A DNA stretch of 64,000 nucleotides from Amphimedon queenslandica (Eukaryota > Porifera > Demospongiae > Haplosclerida > Niphatidae), in NCBI RefSeq assembly GCF_000090795.2, contig NW_003546307.1:91885-155884 (forward strand). The letters run 5' to 3'. The notes beneath the pieces are model-generated. The model was given only the letters and a program-made list of their open reading frames with translations. It did no database searches and was not told the origin of the DNA. Below are positions 48,051-59,099 of the stretch, piece by piece (the stretch's first letter is position 1; each line of letters starts with the position of its first letter). Position numbers and translations under genes: made by a program.

Positions 48051-50228
48051 ATGGCTGGTAATCAATTCCTCGGTTCAGATCTTCATATAAATTTTTCTGA
48101 TGTTGTAAGCACCCTCACCTCTTACCCATACAATATGATAACTGGTGCAGTGACTATAGGAACTGGCCTCGTCCTCTTGAGGAAGTAAGAACGGTGTATT
48201 GGGTTTACTTTATCATTGAAACACCCCCTCGCTTTTTATAGATATTTCAGTGGAGGTGTTTGCAAATCAAAGGCAAAGCTGACAGGCAAGACAGTGATCA
48301 TTACTGGTGCTAATACAGGTATTGGTAAAGAAACAGCCATTGAATTAGCTAAACGTAAAGCAAAGGTGATACTAGCCTGCCGGAACCCAGAGAGAGGGAG
48401 GGAAGCAGAGAGAGATGTACGTGTCAAAAGTGGGAGTGAAGACGTTGTGTATCGCCATCTTGACTTAGCCTCCCTGTCATCAGTACGTGAGTTTTCAAAG
48501 TCAGTACTACAAGAAGAGACACACATTGATATCCTCATTAACAATGCTGGTATCATGGCCTGCCCTCAGTGGAGGACAGAGGATGGGTTTGAGATGCAGT
48601 TTGGTGTCAATCATCTCGGACACTTCCTCCTCACTAACCTACTCCTCGATAAATTAAAAGAGGCTCCTTCTGCTCGTATTATAAACATCACTTCGAGTCG
48701 TTATAAGCTCTCGAAAGGTCTCAACTTTGATGACCTGAATAACGAGCAAGATTACGAGCCTTACCTTGTTTACTGCCATAGCAAACTAGCTAATATATTG
48801 TTTACCCGCTCGCTGGCTGGTAGACTGGAAGGGACAAGAGTAACGGCAAACTGCCTCCATCCTGGCGTATGCTGGACTGAACTAATGAGACACATTGAGA
48901 AGAAGACAGGATACATTAAAAAGGTATTGAAACTGAACGAATGATTAATATGCACAGTGGGTAATAGTAATGGTATACTAAGAATTGCAATTAAAAACAA
49001 GGATCATACATGTATGATTACTTAAATTAGTACATATATACATGTATGAGCTGATTCCGATCAAAATTGGATTTTCTACAAATTTTTGAAGTTGCTTCAA
49101 AATCGGGCCAAAGTCCCTGTACTATAGTACAGGGTATTTGGCCAAATTTTGCCAAAAATGACTAGGAGAGAATTCTCCATTTTTATAATATTTTCTGATA
49201 CATATACATGTTCTTGTGTTGTGTAGAAAGTTTAGGCTCATTCCGATCAAGATTGGATTTTTTATGAATTTTTAAAGTTGCTCCAAAATTTGGCCAAATA
49301 CCCTGTACTATAGTACAGGGTATTTGGCCAAATTTTGCCAAAAATGACTAGGAGAGAATTCTCCATTTTTATAATATTTTCTGATACGTATACATGTTCT
49401 TATGTTGAGTAGCAAGTTTGAGCTGATTCCAATCAAAATTGGATTTTTTATGAATTTTTAAAGTTGCTCAAAAATCAAGCCAAAGTCCCTGTACTATATA
49501 TAGTACAGGGACTTTGACCAAATTTTGCCAAAAATGACTAGGAGAGAATTCTCCATTTTTATAATATTTTCTGATACGTATACATGTTCTTGTATTGTGT
49601 AGAAAGTTTGAGCTGATTCCAATCAAAATTGGATTTTTTTATGAATTTTTAAAGTTGCTCAAAAATCAAGCCAAAGTCCCTGTACTATAGTACAGGGTAT
49701 TTGGCCAAATTTTGCCAAAAATGACTAGGAGAGAATTCTCCATTTTTATAATATTTTCTGATACATATACATGTTCTTGTGTTGTGTAGAAAGTTTAGGC
49801 TCATTCTGATCAAGATTGGATTTGTTATGAATTTTTAAAGTTGCTCCAAAATTTAGCCAAAGTCCCTGTATAGTCTAGTACTGTATAGTCTAGTACAGGG
49901 AGTTTAGATCAAAATTAAAATAGAACTGTTAATTCACTTACATTGCATGTACCTATGTGTTAAATATTCTTTTTCTCTGTCTTTCCCACTGTAGCTTGCT
50001 TTACTTCCTATTGTCCTCCTCTTTTTCAAAACTCCTCATCAAGGAGCACAGACCACCATCCATTGTGCCGTCGCCGATGAATTGAGTAACGTTTCTGGTG
50101 GGTATTTCGGTGATTGCAAGATCGAGAAACTCCAGACACCTGCTGCTCTGGATGATGAAGCTGCCGAGAGACTTTGGAGTATTTCAAGAGTACTAGTAGG
50201 ACTGGAAGATGATGAGCCAGATTCATGA
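48051..50228 (+). CDS. Retinol dehydrogenase-type SDR, copy 1
   Basis: Exons 48051-48184, 48242-48924, 49995-50228. An N-terminal membrane segment (ITGAVTIGTGLVLL) precedes the short-chain dehydrogenase core: TGANTGIG NADP(H)-binding loop, ACRNPERG, NNAGIMACP, and catalytic Y-x-x-x-K (YCHSK). The C-terminus has the RDH11-14 family block TPHQGAQTTIHCAV. Predicted NADP(H)-dependent retinal/aldehyde or lipid-carbonyl reductase on ER or mitochondrial membranes. Intron 2 holds five units of the dispersed repeat in inverted orientation. An in-frame ATG at 48003 is less likely because it falls in the APLF-proximal promoter. Confidence 0.88.
49030..49920 (-). repeat. Dispersed repeat family A, five ~189-bp units, inverted
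   Basis: Five head-to-tail units with cores near 49113, 49302, 49490, 49679 and 49866; three cores read CCCTGTACTATAGTACAGGG, a perfect 20-bp palindrome. The fourth block is followed by a partly expanded core (tagtctagtactgtatagtc). Located in intron 2 of SDR copy 1 and in the opposite orientation to the arrays at 2080 and 54340. Confidence 0.88.
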
Positions 50229-50380
50229 TGAGAGAAGAGATTTGGCCTTAGCTTTAGATTAGACCTTATAAAGCAGTCACTATAATAATTATTTTACAAG
50301 TTTTTAAATTTAAATAAGATTGATCTAAAACTATAGTTATACAAGTCTAGTAGTCTGGAGGTGTGTCTTTAATAGTAGAA

Positions 50381-51461
50381 ATGGTGGGTGCTAGGGTAAA
50401 ATGGAGCATTGGTGTTGGAGTTGCTGTAGCTGGTGTGGCTCTTATTTTCCTAAGAAGGTATGAAGAAATGTGAGTCAATCTTGCAACTCTTTATAATGAA
50501 ATAGGCATTTCGCTGGTGGGTTCTGTCACTCTAATGCAATGCTAACAGGCAAGACAGTGATCATTACTGGTGCTAATACAGGTATTGGTAAAGAAACAGC
50601 CATTGAATTAGCTAAACGTAAAGCAAAGGTGATACTAGCCTGCCGGGATCCAGAGAGAGGGAGGGAGGCAGAGAAAGATATACGTGTCAAAAGTGGGAGT
50701 GAAGACGTTGTGTATCGCCATCTTGACTTAGCCTCCTTGTCATCGGTACGCGAGTTTTCAAAGTCAGTACTACAAGAAGAGGCACACATTGATATCCTCA
50801 TTAACAATGCTGGTATCATGGCCTGCCCTCAATGGAGGACAGAGGATGGGTTTGAGATGCAGTTTGGTGTCAATCATCTCGGACACTTCCTCCTCACTAA
50901 CCTACTCCTCAATAAATTAAAAGAGTCTCCTTCAGTTCGTATTATAAATGTTGCATCACTCGGCTACAAGTATTGCAAAGAAGTAAAGTTTCATGATCTG
51001 AACAGTGAGAAAGACTACGAACCTTACGCTGTTTACTATCACAGCAAACTAGCTAATGTTCTTTTCACTCGGGAACTAGCTAGACGACTTGTTGGAACAA
51101 ATGTCACTGCTAATTCTCTTCATCCTGGAGTCATTCGTACAGAGCTAGGAAGACATTTTATGCCTAACATGAACTGGTTTAGAAAGGTTTGTGAGTGACA
51201 AATTCTAATTGTCCTTTATTATTGCAACGTTTTTAGATGTTGGTGTATCCTTTTATTCTGCTTATTTTCAAGACACCGTATCAAGGAGCCCAGACAACTA
51301 TTTGCTGTGCCGTTTCTGAGGAGTTAGAGAGGGTTTCTGGAAAATATTTTGCAGATTGTCAAGAAAAGGAGCTTGAAACTGAGATCAGTCAAAGTGACGA
51401 GGCAGCCAAGCAGCTGTGGACGCTATCTGCTAAAATGGTCGGCTTAGAAGAGAATTCATAA
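50381..51461 (+). CDS. Retinol dehydrogenase-type SDR, copy 2
   Basis: Exons 50381-50457, 50505-51186, 51237-51461; same exon structure as copy 1 with a much shorter intron 2. MVGARVKWSIGVGVAVAGVA gives the membrane anchor; core motifs TGANTGIG, ACRDPERG, NNAGIMACP, and YYHSK; C-terminal TPYQGAQTTICCAV. The first ~400 bp of exon 2 is nearly identical to copy 1, then the two diverge. Confidence 0.9.
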
Positions 51462-51529
51462 TTGCATAAATTTCAAGCCTACAACTTTGCTTAATAATAA
51501 TTATTATGGGTAATAATAATTAATTTTGA

Positions 51530-52326
51530 TTAATTAAATTCCTCTTCCAATTGCATGAATTTAAAGTTATATTCAGACCCTCTTAGTCTAATATGGAAAC
51601 AGACTCTCTCTACTTTAGTCACGCATTCATTAAGAGTGCTCAGTTTTTGACTCAACTCTTTCTTGCAGCTGTAATTACCGGTAGATTTGAGACCCAGAAA
51701 GAAGGTTTGTACATCTCGGAGGAAATGAAGAATGAGAAAAGGGAGTGTTGTATTACCATTAGACACTACAGTCACTGCTTGTCTCATTAGCTCACCAGTT
51801 AAATCAGCTATACTAAGTACATAATCAGTGACTGAAAGGGGAAACTTTAAATAATTCTTGTCGGAACTGCTGGCTTCGTCATTGCTGTATATGAGGTCTT
51901 TCTGTACTTCTGCAAAAGAAACTAGCCTGCCATTCTTTTTATAATAAAGGAACATTACAGCCTCTAAATATTCTTGAATCCCGCTGCTGTAAGACTTATG
52001 AAATTTCCCCACGTCTTCAAATTGTATCTCCTCCGTGATTTTTCTAATTAGACTAGATCTTATGAAGTCTAGTTTCTGCTGTGCTTCCCGCAATATGTCC
52101 TCGTTTTTATTCTCTCCTGCATCTTCTTTCTCATCAAAATGGCGGTGGATCTGAAAAATGACCTTCTTGCTCTGAATGGTGACATCACGACTTAGCTTGA
52201 CCAGTCTCTCTTGCTTTTCATGCTTCAAATCCAACTCTTCTTGATATTTCTACATGCACCAATGGCTTTCACAATTTATTAGAAATATAAACCTTAACTT
52301 ACAAGAAAGATGTCTACAACTGACAT
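51530..52326 (-). CDS. TSNAX: Translin-associated factor X (TRAX)
   Basis: Exons 52303-52326 and 51530-52249, about 247 residues. Landmarks: ELDLKHEKQERLVKLSRDV, SGIQEYLEAVMF (the E-x-x-E acidic residues of the RNase site), SIADLTGELMRQAV (third acidic residue), and VERVCFHIRLRGSEY. All-helical translin fold. Family role: catalytic subunit of the C3PO endoribonuclease with translin, in small-RNA passenger-strand removal and tRNA processing. The translin partner is not in this window. Start codons are 67 bp apart from the divergent receptor gene. Confidence 0.93.
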
Positions 52327-52392
52327 CTTGATTTACCGCCAAACCCCGGGGCTATAACGGGCGGTGCCCAAAGGCGACCACACCCAACCCAC

Positions 52393-55300
52393 ATGGCTGA
52401 ATTACGGATTTTAGTGTTTTGTTTGTTGGCTCTCCTTCTTCCAGTACCGTCTTATCTGCTCGTTTGTTATACAGATGATTGTCCCTATGATAACAATCTA
52501 CTTTGTTACAAGACATGTACTCCTTCCAGCAACTCTTGTGTTCGCATAGCTGCCATTGATCGCTCTAACTTTCCTCCAGCGAGAATAATCTTCCAAGAAT
52601 TTGGTTGCAGCAGTCTTAGGTGCAATACCAGAGACCTCCTTTGTAGCCCAAACATTACTGATCTAACTCAGCATTGCTGTTGTACTGGTGATCGCTGTAA
52701 TAATCCTGGTGGTAGAGCTGATGCACTAGCTGAGTTAATGAAGCCGAAATTCAGTTATCATTTAAGTCCTCCAAATGAGCCAGTACCAAGTACTGAACCA
52801 GGTTAGATCTAGTAGTACTGTTATTGTTGCATTAAAGTGCTTTGTTGTAGCAGAGGTTATCTGTATCAATTATTCCTTTAGGTAAATTGGTGTGTGACCA
52901 TTATAACTGCAGTGGTACTGATAAGTGTCAGCATTATTATGAAACGTGTGACTGTAGCATAAATGAGAGGTGCTTTTGTCAATCTGTATATAGAGCGAAT
53001 TCCACTACCAATAAAATTGACATTTATTATAAAGGTTGCTCAGTAGCAAACACTTCTGATATAACTCCTGATTGCATTATTGATGTACCATTCATTGGAG
53101 CATTAAAGAATGAATACACATGCTACTGTAATGAGAGCCTTTGTAATATCAATGAATCCATTACTCACCCAACTAGACTGAGCAGTTACGGTAAGTAAAG
53201 GTACAACTTACAATGATAAATGATTGTACATGAACCTTTAGGATTTAAAGAGTGTCTCTCTTATAACTGTGAGTACAACTGCAATATAGTGAACAACACA
53301 AATATTAATTGCTCGTGTCCTGCTGGATTTATAGCAATTGGTTTTACAAGATGTCGTGGTAAGATTATGTATAGATACCTGACATGTGCTCACATTTTTT
53401 GTAGATGTGAATGAGTGCTTGGTCAGTAATGGTGGCTGTCAGCAGACATGTGTAAATACTATAGGAAGCTATTACTGTGAATGCTTTGATGGATACTTCT
53501 TTGATAGTAGGACTTTATCATGTTTGAGTAAGTATACAACCATGCATCTGAAATTCTTCATATCAATTGCCTAATGCCAATATATGTATAAATTTTTGTT
53601 TGTTTAATTCTATTATTAGGTAAATTCGCTAATTTTTATTGTTCCCACTATTCTGATGACGATATCAGATTAACCGAGATTACTGAGAACACTAAGATTG
53701 GTTCACTTGATTGTGTAAGATTGGTAGTCTGTAGAGTATCATCATGGTTTGTATCTCCTTACTATAGACTCCGGTTCAATCCTGCTTTGCTCAACTTATG
53801 TATAGTCATCATCACTGGTATCTTAATGCAATGACTTGTGGCCAGTCACCAGGTAATTGCATGAACCTATTAGATGATAGCTAAAGATTGTATACTTTTT
53901 TAAAGTAATAGTAGTAATATATAGCTTAAAATAAAATGCATAGTATATCATAGTTNNNNNNNNNNTGGACACTACCGATGTTGCTGCAATCAGAGTGGCT
54001 GTAACAATGTGTCACTGATATATTTTGAGCCACCCAGTACTACCAGTATTATCAGTGCCTCTAGCAGCTCTCCTTATGTGACTTCTACTTTTTTACTTCT
54101 ACAAGAAAATGGTAAGATTCGTATAAGGCTATTTATGTACATGTATAATATTATATATTATACATGTTTCTCTAATTTTTAATGCTGATAACAGGGAGAT
54201 TTTATTATATTGGTCATAGCATGGTTTATTAGTCATAGTATTGTCTACAAGAATACTCACTTGGTCAAGCACTGCATTTAATCAGGACTCAGTTTCCCAC
54301 AAGGCATGTTAAAGCATGCATGCTTCATGAACGGACAAGTATGAAGCAACTTTAAAAATTTGTGAAAAATCCAATCTTGATCAGAATGAGCTTAAACTTT
54401 CTACACAACATAAAAAATGTATGTGTATCGGAAAAAATATAAAAATTGAGAATTCTCTCTTAGTCATTTTCGGCAAAATTTGGCCAAATACCCTGTACTA
54501 TAGTATAGGGACTTTGGCCCGATTTTGGAGCAACTTTAAAAATTCATAAAAAATCCAATTTTGATCATAATGAGCTCAAACTTTCTACATAACATAAAAA
54601 CGTGTGTGCATCGGAAAAAAATATAAAAATTGAGAATTCTCTCCTAGTCATTTTCGGCGAAATTTGGCCAAATACCCTGTACTATAGTACAGGGACTTTG
54701 GCCCGATTTTGGAGCAACTTTTAAAATTCATAAAAAATCCAATCTTGATCGGAATGAGCTCAAACTTTCTACAAAACATAATATCATGTATGTATATCAG
54801 GAAAAATTATAAAAATAGAGAATTCTGTACTTTTCATTTTTGGCGAGATTTGGCCAAAGTCCCTTTGTCATAGTCTGTAGTAGTATTATTGTGTTTTTTG
54901 TCAGGCCATACAGTCACTGTTGGGTTCTGGTCAGCCATTGGTTCTTTATCGATGATAATTATTGGAATTGTGTGTGCCTTATGGATTACCATTGCTTTCA
55001 AATGGAAGACGACTAGAAGCAAGTATCGGAAGGCTATAGACTATAGCCTATCACTGGATAACTCTAATTCTACACTTATCTATTCCCATCAAATTGTAAC
55101 TGTCCGCAAAGCAGAAAATAACCGAATAATTGCCGTGTATAAAAGCACAGTCTCAGCCCTCTCTCAATGGAAAATAGAAAGGGACATTTATCTTACTCCT
55201 GAGTTACGTCACGAGAGTATCTTAACACTTTTGAGGGCCAAGAGAGTGAAAGATATCGGATATCAGTTGGTACTAAAAGGAAGCATCACTGGTTCTTTGT

Positions 55301-56275
55301 ACCAATACCTACAGTCGCACTCGCCTGATGAATTAGAGGCAGCAAAGATCACTCATTCCATGTCATCTGGTCTGGCTCATTTGCATTACATGGAATCCAG
55401 TCAGTCACATTCTAAGTATAGAGTTATCACAATTGCTCACTGTAACATCAACTCTCATAACATACTGATGAAGGAGGATGGGACTGTTTTTCTAAGTGAT
55501 TTCAGTAGATCGGTCAAGTTCAATGGAGGAATCATTGCAGTTGGTCGGGACAGTGAAGTATAGCTTATTTTTTATTTTATTTATGTTGTATATTTTTTAT
55601 TGATAGCTTGTAGGTAATAATATTAGGTATTTGTCTCCCAGAGGTGTTGCAAGGGTTTCAATCCTTTACTATTACTTCTTTGACTAATTCCGACATTTAT
55701 TCATTAGGATTGTGCATATGGGAAGTGTTGAACTGCTGTCAAAGTAAGCAGAAAAATAACATAAAATGAAAATATTGATATTTTTTTACTCTTTTAATTT
55801 TATGCTTTATAGTTACTGGTAATAGCTACACTCCTCCTTTTCATGAAGTGTCAGACAGTGACATATCAATGGATATCATGAGATCAATGATAGTAGAGCA
55901 AGGGATAGTACCAGCACTACCTGCAGTCTTTGATGAGATAAAGGTACAAGCATGTAATGGCAGCAGTATTTAACCACATTTATTTTGTAGGAATTTTCTT
56001 CTGTTCGAAACACTGTTAGTGAATGCTTTGATTTAGAGCCGGAAGCAAGACCAAACTCGCACATACTCAAGAACTTGTTTTCTAAGCTCCTTCATGATCT
56101 CCTTGAAAAAAAATCATCTTCCCCAATTGTAGAAGAAGAGGAACTTGAAGCATTTACTGGAACTGAGCAAACAGAAGAACTTCCTTCAAGTGAAGTAGTG
56201 CTACCACTGACACAGCATTCTCAAACAGGTACAATGTCCCCTGGCCACGTTATTATTGCTGAAACGCATTTATGA
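52393..56275 (+). CDS. Receptor with three-finger and EGF domains and a TGF-beta-receptor-type pseudokinase
   Basis: Signal peptide ([20 protein letters not shown]); first three-finger domain (ending [10 protein letters not shown]); second (VCDHYNCSG to CYCNESLCN); a Cys-rich EGF-like module ([13 protein letters not shown]); a calcium-binding EGF ([16 protein letters not shown]); a third three-finger piece (ending [11 protein letters not shown]); membrane helix ([19 protein letters not shown]); kinase domain. The kinase reads like a type II TGF-beta receptor ([34 protein letters not shown] near its end). AVYK keeps the lysine, but HRD is HCN and DFG is DFS, and no glycine loop is evident. A 10-N gap (53956-53965) interrupts an exon. 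Exons after 55563 were pieced together at about 55616-55743, 55813-55943 and 55990-56275. Confidence 0.75.
53956..53965. other. Assembly gap
   Basis: Ten N just before the exon encoding [11 protein letters not shown]; a few residues of the receptor may be missing. Confidence 1.
54340..54860 (+). repeat. Dispersed repeat family A, about 3 units
   Basis: In the intron before the transmembrane/kinase exon of the receptor: units with CCCTGTACTATAG cores near 54490 and 54675, same orientation as at 2080. Confidence 0.82.
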
Positions 56276-56480
56276 CACTGTTACACTAATACTTGTGTTA
56301 TCATTTCTCATTTAACATCATATTGATTATTTTGCTTAACATTTATCATGTTAATATTGCGTTCTTTAATCCAAAGGAGTTATTTTAATTCATCTTGCTT
56401 TGTGTACGTGCACAATACGTGTGAATGCAAAATGTTAGACACTACAAAATTTTATCATCAATCAAATGACTAGGCACATG

Positions 56481-57597
56481 CTACTTAATGTAAAGTTCCA
56501 CAATATCAATTGGAGTGTCTTCTACAGTAGTCTCCCTATTGCTGCACAGTCTTAGTTCGATATCATCACTGGTTTGTGTATCCAGTGATCGATAGAACCA
56601 AGGCATTATAGAGTTAGCTGGACAACAAGGAGCTTCTCTATCATCACATTGCTCCCCATCCCACAAAGGATCCATGGGATAAAGAACGTTAGCCTCTGGT
56701 TGACCAGGATCCCGTGCAGACTCACAATAATAAGAAGATCCTATGAATGTTGATGGAGGATTACGTGAAGAGCCTCCTGCGTAGCCATTGACGCATGGAC
56801 AACCATTATAATCCCTCTCACTTTCCTGTGGCCCTCCGATAAATGTCCAGATGTGTTTACGAGGATTTTTTCCATAAGTAAGGGACAAGCCGTCGACATA
56901 ATAGCTGTCTATACCTTGCGAAATATCTCTTAGTGCATCAGGATGACCAAATTGATATCCTCTGATTTGCCCGCAGATTTTACTGTATGCTATCCCGTGA
57001 GATGGAAAATTAGTTGGAGTGCAACTAGGACTGTTGCTATCCTGTCTACCGCATACTGGATGATCAATATTATCGTAGTTCCTTTCTTGTAGGCCACTAG
57101 GGCAGTTAGCACCAAACTCTGTCATATTGAGGTACCCTACTCTGGTCCAACCACCTTTGTTATCGCAGTTAGCAAGACCCTCCATATCACAGTATACCTA
57201 GTGCATCCAATGCATCCAAGATCACTCATTGGAATGTTTATACTAACCTCCACTGGAGTCCTCCCCTCAGGATAAATAGTGTAGCTGTCACTAACAGTAC
57301 TCCCTTTCTCATACCAAGCCTTGCAGTCTCTTAATTCTACAAATTATAATTAATTTTGTGGACAAATTTGATCTTACCTGAGCAAGATTTTGAATATACC
57401 CGTGGACAAAGGATGTATCTTGTTATGTCATCTCCTTCAATAGTGAGAGTCCTTCCTAAGTTCCTTGTATTGCAGCACACTCTTAGATACAGAGACAATG
57501 ACTCATTCCTTGTCATGCAGTCAGTTGACATACACTGAGCAAAAGCTGATTTGCTACAAACATGAAGAAACAAAAGCAACAGCAGAAAGACATTCAT
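56481..57597 (-). CDS. Secreted fibrinogen-related protein
   Basis: Exons near 57377-57597, 57250-57340 and 56481-57197. Signal peptide (MNVFLLLLLFLHVCSKSAFA), a short Cys-containing N-terminal domain (LYLRVCCNTRNLGR), then the fibrinogen-like opening DCKAWYEKGSTVSDSYTIYP, VEVYCDMEG, GGWTRVGYLNM. The rest (HIWTFIGGP, GCPCVNGYAG, YYCESA, WDGEQCDDREAPCCP, DDIELRLCS) departs from classical fibrinogen C-domains and looks like an invertebrate variant in which an extra CC motif is present. No membrane segment. Probably a secreted lectin- or recognition-type protein. Convergent with the receptor gene. Confidence 0.72.
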
Positions 57598-57600
57598 CCC

Positions 57601-58155
57601 TTCTTCACTAGTCTGGGCCTACTAATAGCTGACTACCGTTATGTTGCATTTTTTATGTAAGAGGAGTAAGAAAGCATGCAGTGTCAGCATCCTGGTAGAA
57701 TCCTTTTATATGATGTATTCAATAGAATAAAGCCATGTATCTTTGTAATGCAATCGAGGTGCTTTATTCATTGGCAGTGAATTGGTGCTATGTTACCATT
57801 ATATTTACTACAGGAAAGAATGTATTTCCTCCTGCATGCACGTACACACAAAGACAGGACATACCGTATGCCATGAAATTTTATGCAATAAAAAAATTTG
57901 CAAATCCTGCATTTCTAAGATTTCATAGAATAAATTTTTGCAAATAGCTTGCAAACTGCACCACATGGCATGGAGTTGCAGAGTTAAAAATTTTTTGTCG
58001 CATAAATTTCATGGTATATACAGTAGTTTCATATTTGCATGAAATTGTTTGCTGACATTAATCAATAGGAACAAATCCTCTTTGTATAAGTATGTTTCTG
58101 TATGCATATAATGGATTGTTTGGACTTGCATAGGCCAGTGGTCAAAAATATTTCA
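57601..58155. other. Duplicated non-coding block with MITE-like inverted repeat
   Basis: 57650-57800 is repeated at 58707-58865 (shared gtaagaggagtaagaa, gcatgcagtgtcagcatcct, ttattggcagtgaatt). At about 57862-58022 the ends CCGTATGCCATGAAATTTTA and ATAAATTTCATGGTATATAC form imperfect inverted repeats of a ~160 bp element. No gene seen. Confidence 0.55.
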
Positions 58156-58500
58156 TTTTGTATATAGTTTAATAATGTCAATTGGAGTTTTTTCACTGGT
58201 ATAATATGTGTCAGAACACACTCTCAGTTCAATATCATTGCTGGTTTGTGTACACAGTGATTGATAGAACCAAGGCATCTTATACCGTCTGTCTGGAAAT
58301 TTTTACTGTGATTTTAATTTTACTGCATTAGAATTTCGCAAAAAATTAGATTACCCATATAATTACATGCCATATTCAATAATACATAACAGATAAATTT
58401 TAGTAAAAATTAAATCACAGCACAAGTTTAAAACTCAAAAATTTTGTACCGCACTAATTTCCTGATCTACGGTAATCAGCTAGACAACAAGGAGCTTCTT
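58156..58500 (-). pseudogene. Fibrinogen-related gene fragment, disrupted
   Basis: 58160-58285 matches the last ~40 codons of the fibrinogen-related genes (Asp-Asp-Ile-Glu-like segment and WFYQS-like segment) and 58475-58500 a neighbouring piece (CCPAN-like), with an AT-rich ~190 bp insert between them (58288-58480, ends TACCGTCTGTCTGG / TACGGTA). The frame is broken. It is a remnant of a third gene copy. Confidence 0.6.
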
Positions 58501-58695
58501 TATGGTAGCTTGTAGGTAATAATATTAGGTATTTGTCTCCCAAGGTGTTGCAAGGATTTCAATCATTTACTATTACTTCTTTGACTAGTTCCGACGTTTA
58601 TTCATTAGGATTATGCATTTTGGAAGTGTTAAAGAAGTAATAGTAAATGATTGAAACCCTTGCAACACCTCAGGAGGCAAATACCTAATATTAAC
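58500..58695. pseudogene. Receptor-kinase exon fragment and its inverted partner
   Basis: 58502-58632 copies the receptor kinase exon at 55605-55735 (shared aatattaggtatttgtctcc and tcattaggatt), with a base loss at cccaaggtg versus cccagaggtg that shifts frame. Directly after it, 58632-58690 carries part of the same exon in reverse (agtaatagtaaatgattgaa), so the two form an imperfect inverted repeat. Confidence 0.7.
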
Positions 58696-59013
58696 ATCAT
58701 TGATTTTTTATGTAAGAGGAGTAAGAAGGCATGCAGTGTCAGCATCCTGGTAGAATCCTTTTATATAATGTATTCAATAGAATTAAGCCTTGTATGGGTG
58801 TTCTTTGTAATACAATCAAAGTGTATTATTTATTGGCAGTGAATTCAGTAGTGGTGCTATGTTACCATACAAGAATAAATCTGTTTCCTCCTCCTGCATG
58901 TACACACAAAGACAGGACATAACTCATATATTTGCATGATTCCATTGTTTGTTGACATTAATTACTCAAATGAATCCTTTCTGTAAGTATGTTTTCTGTA
59001 TGCATAGGCTATA

Positions 59014-59047
59014 CCAAGAGTAGATGATAGTTATCATCTACTCTTGG
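59014..59047. repeat. 16-bp-arm perfect hairpin
   Basis: CCAAGAGTAGATGATA and TATCATCTACTCTTGG with a 2-bp spacer. Arms match the inverted repeat at 24352-24400. Confidence 0.75.
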
Positions 59048-59099
59048 ATATACTAATAATGGATTGTTTGGAATGCATATGACAGGGGCCAAAAATACT

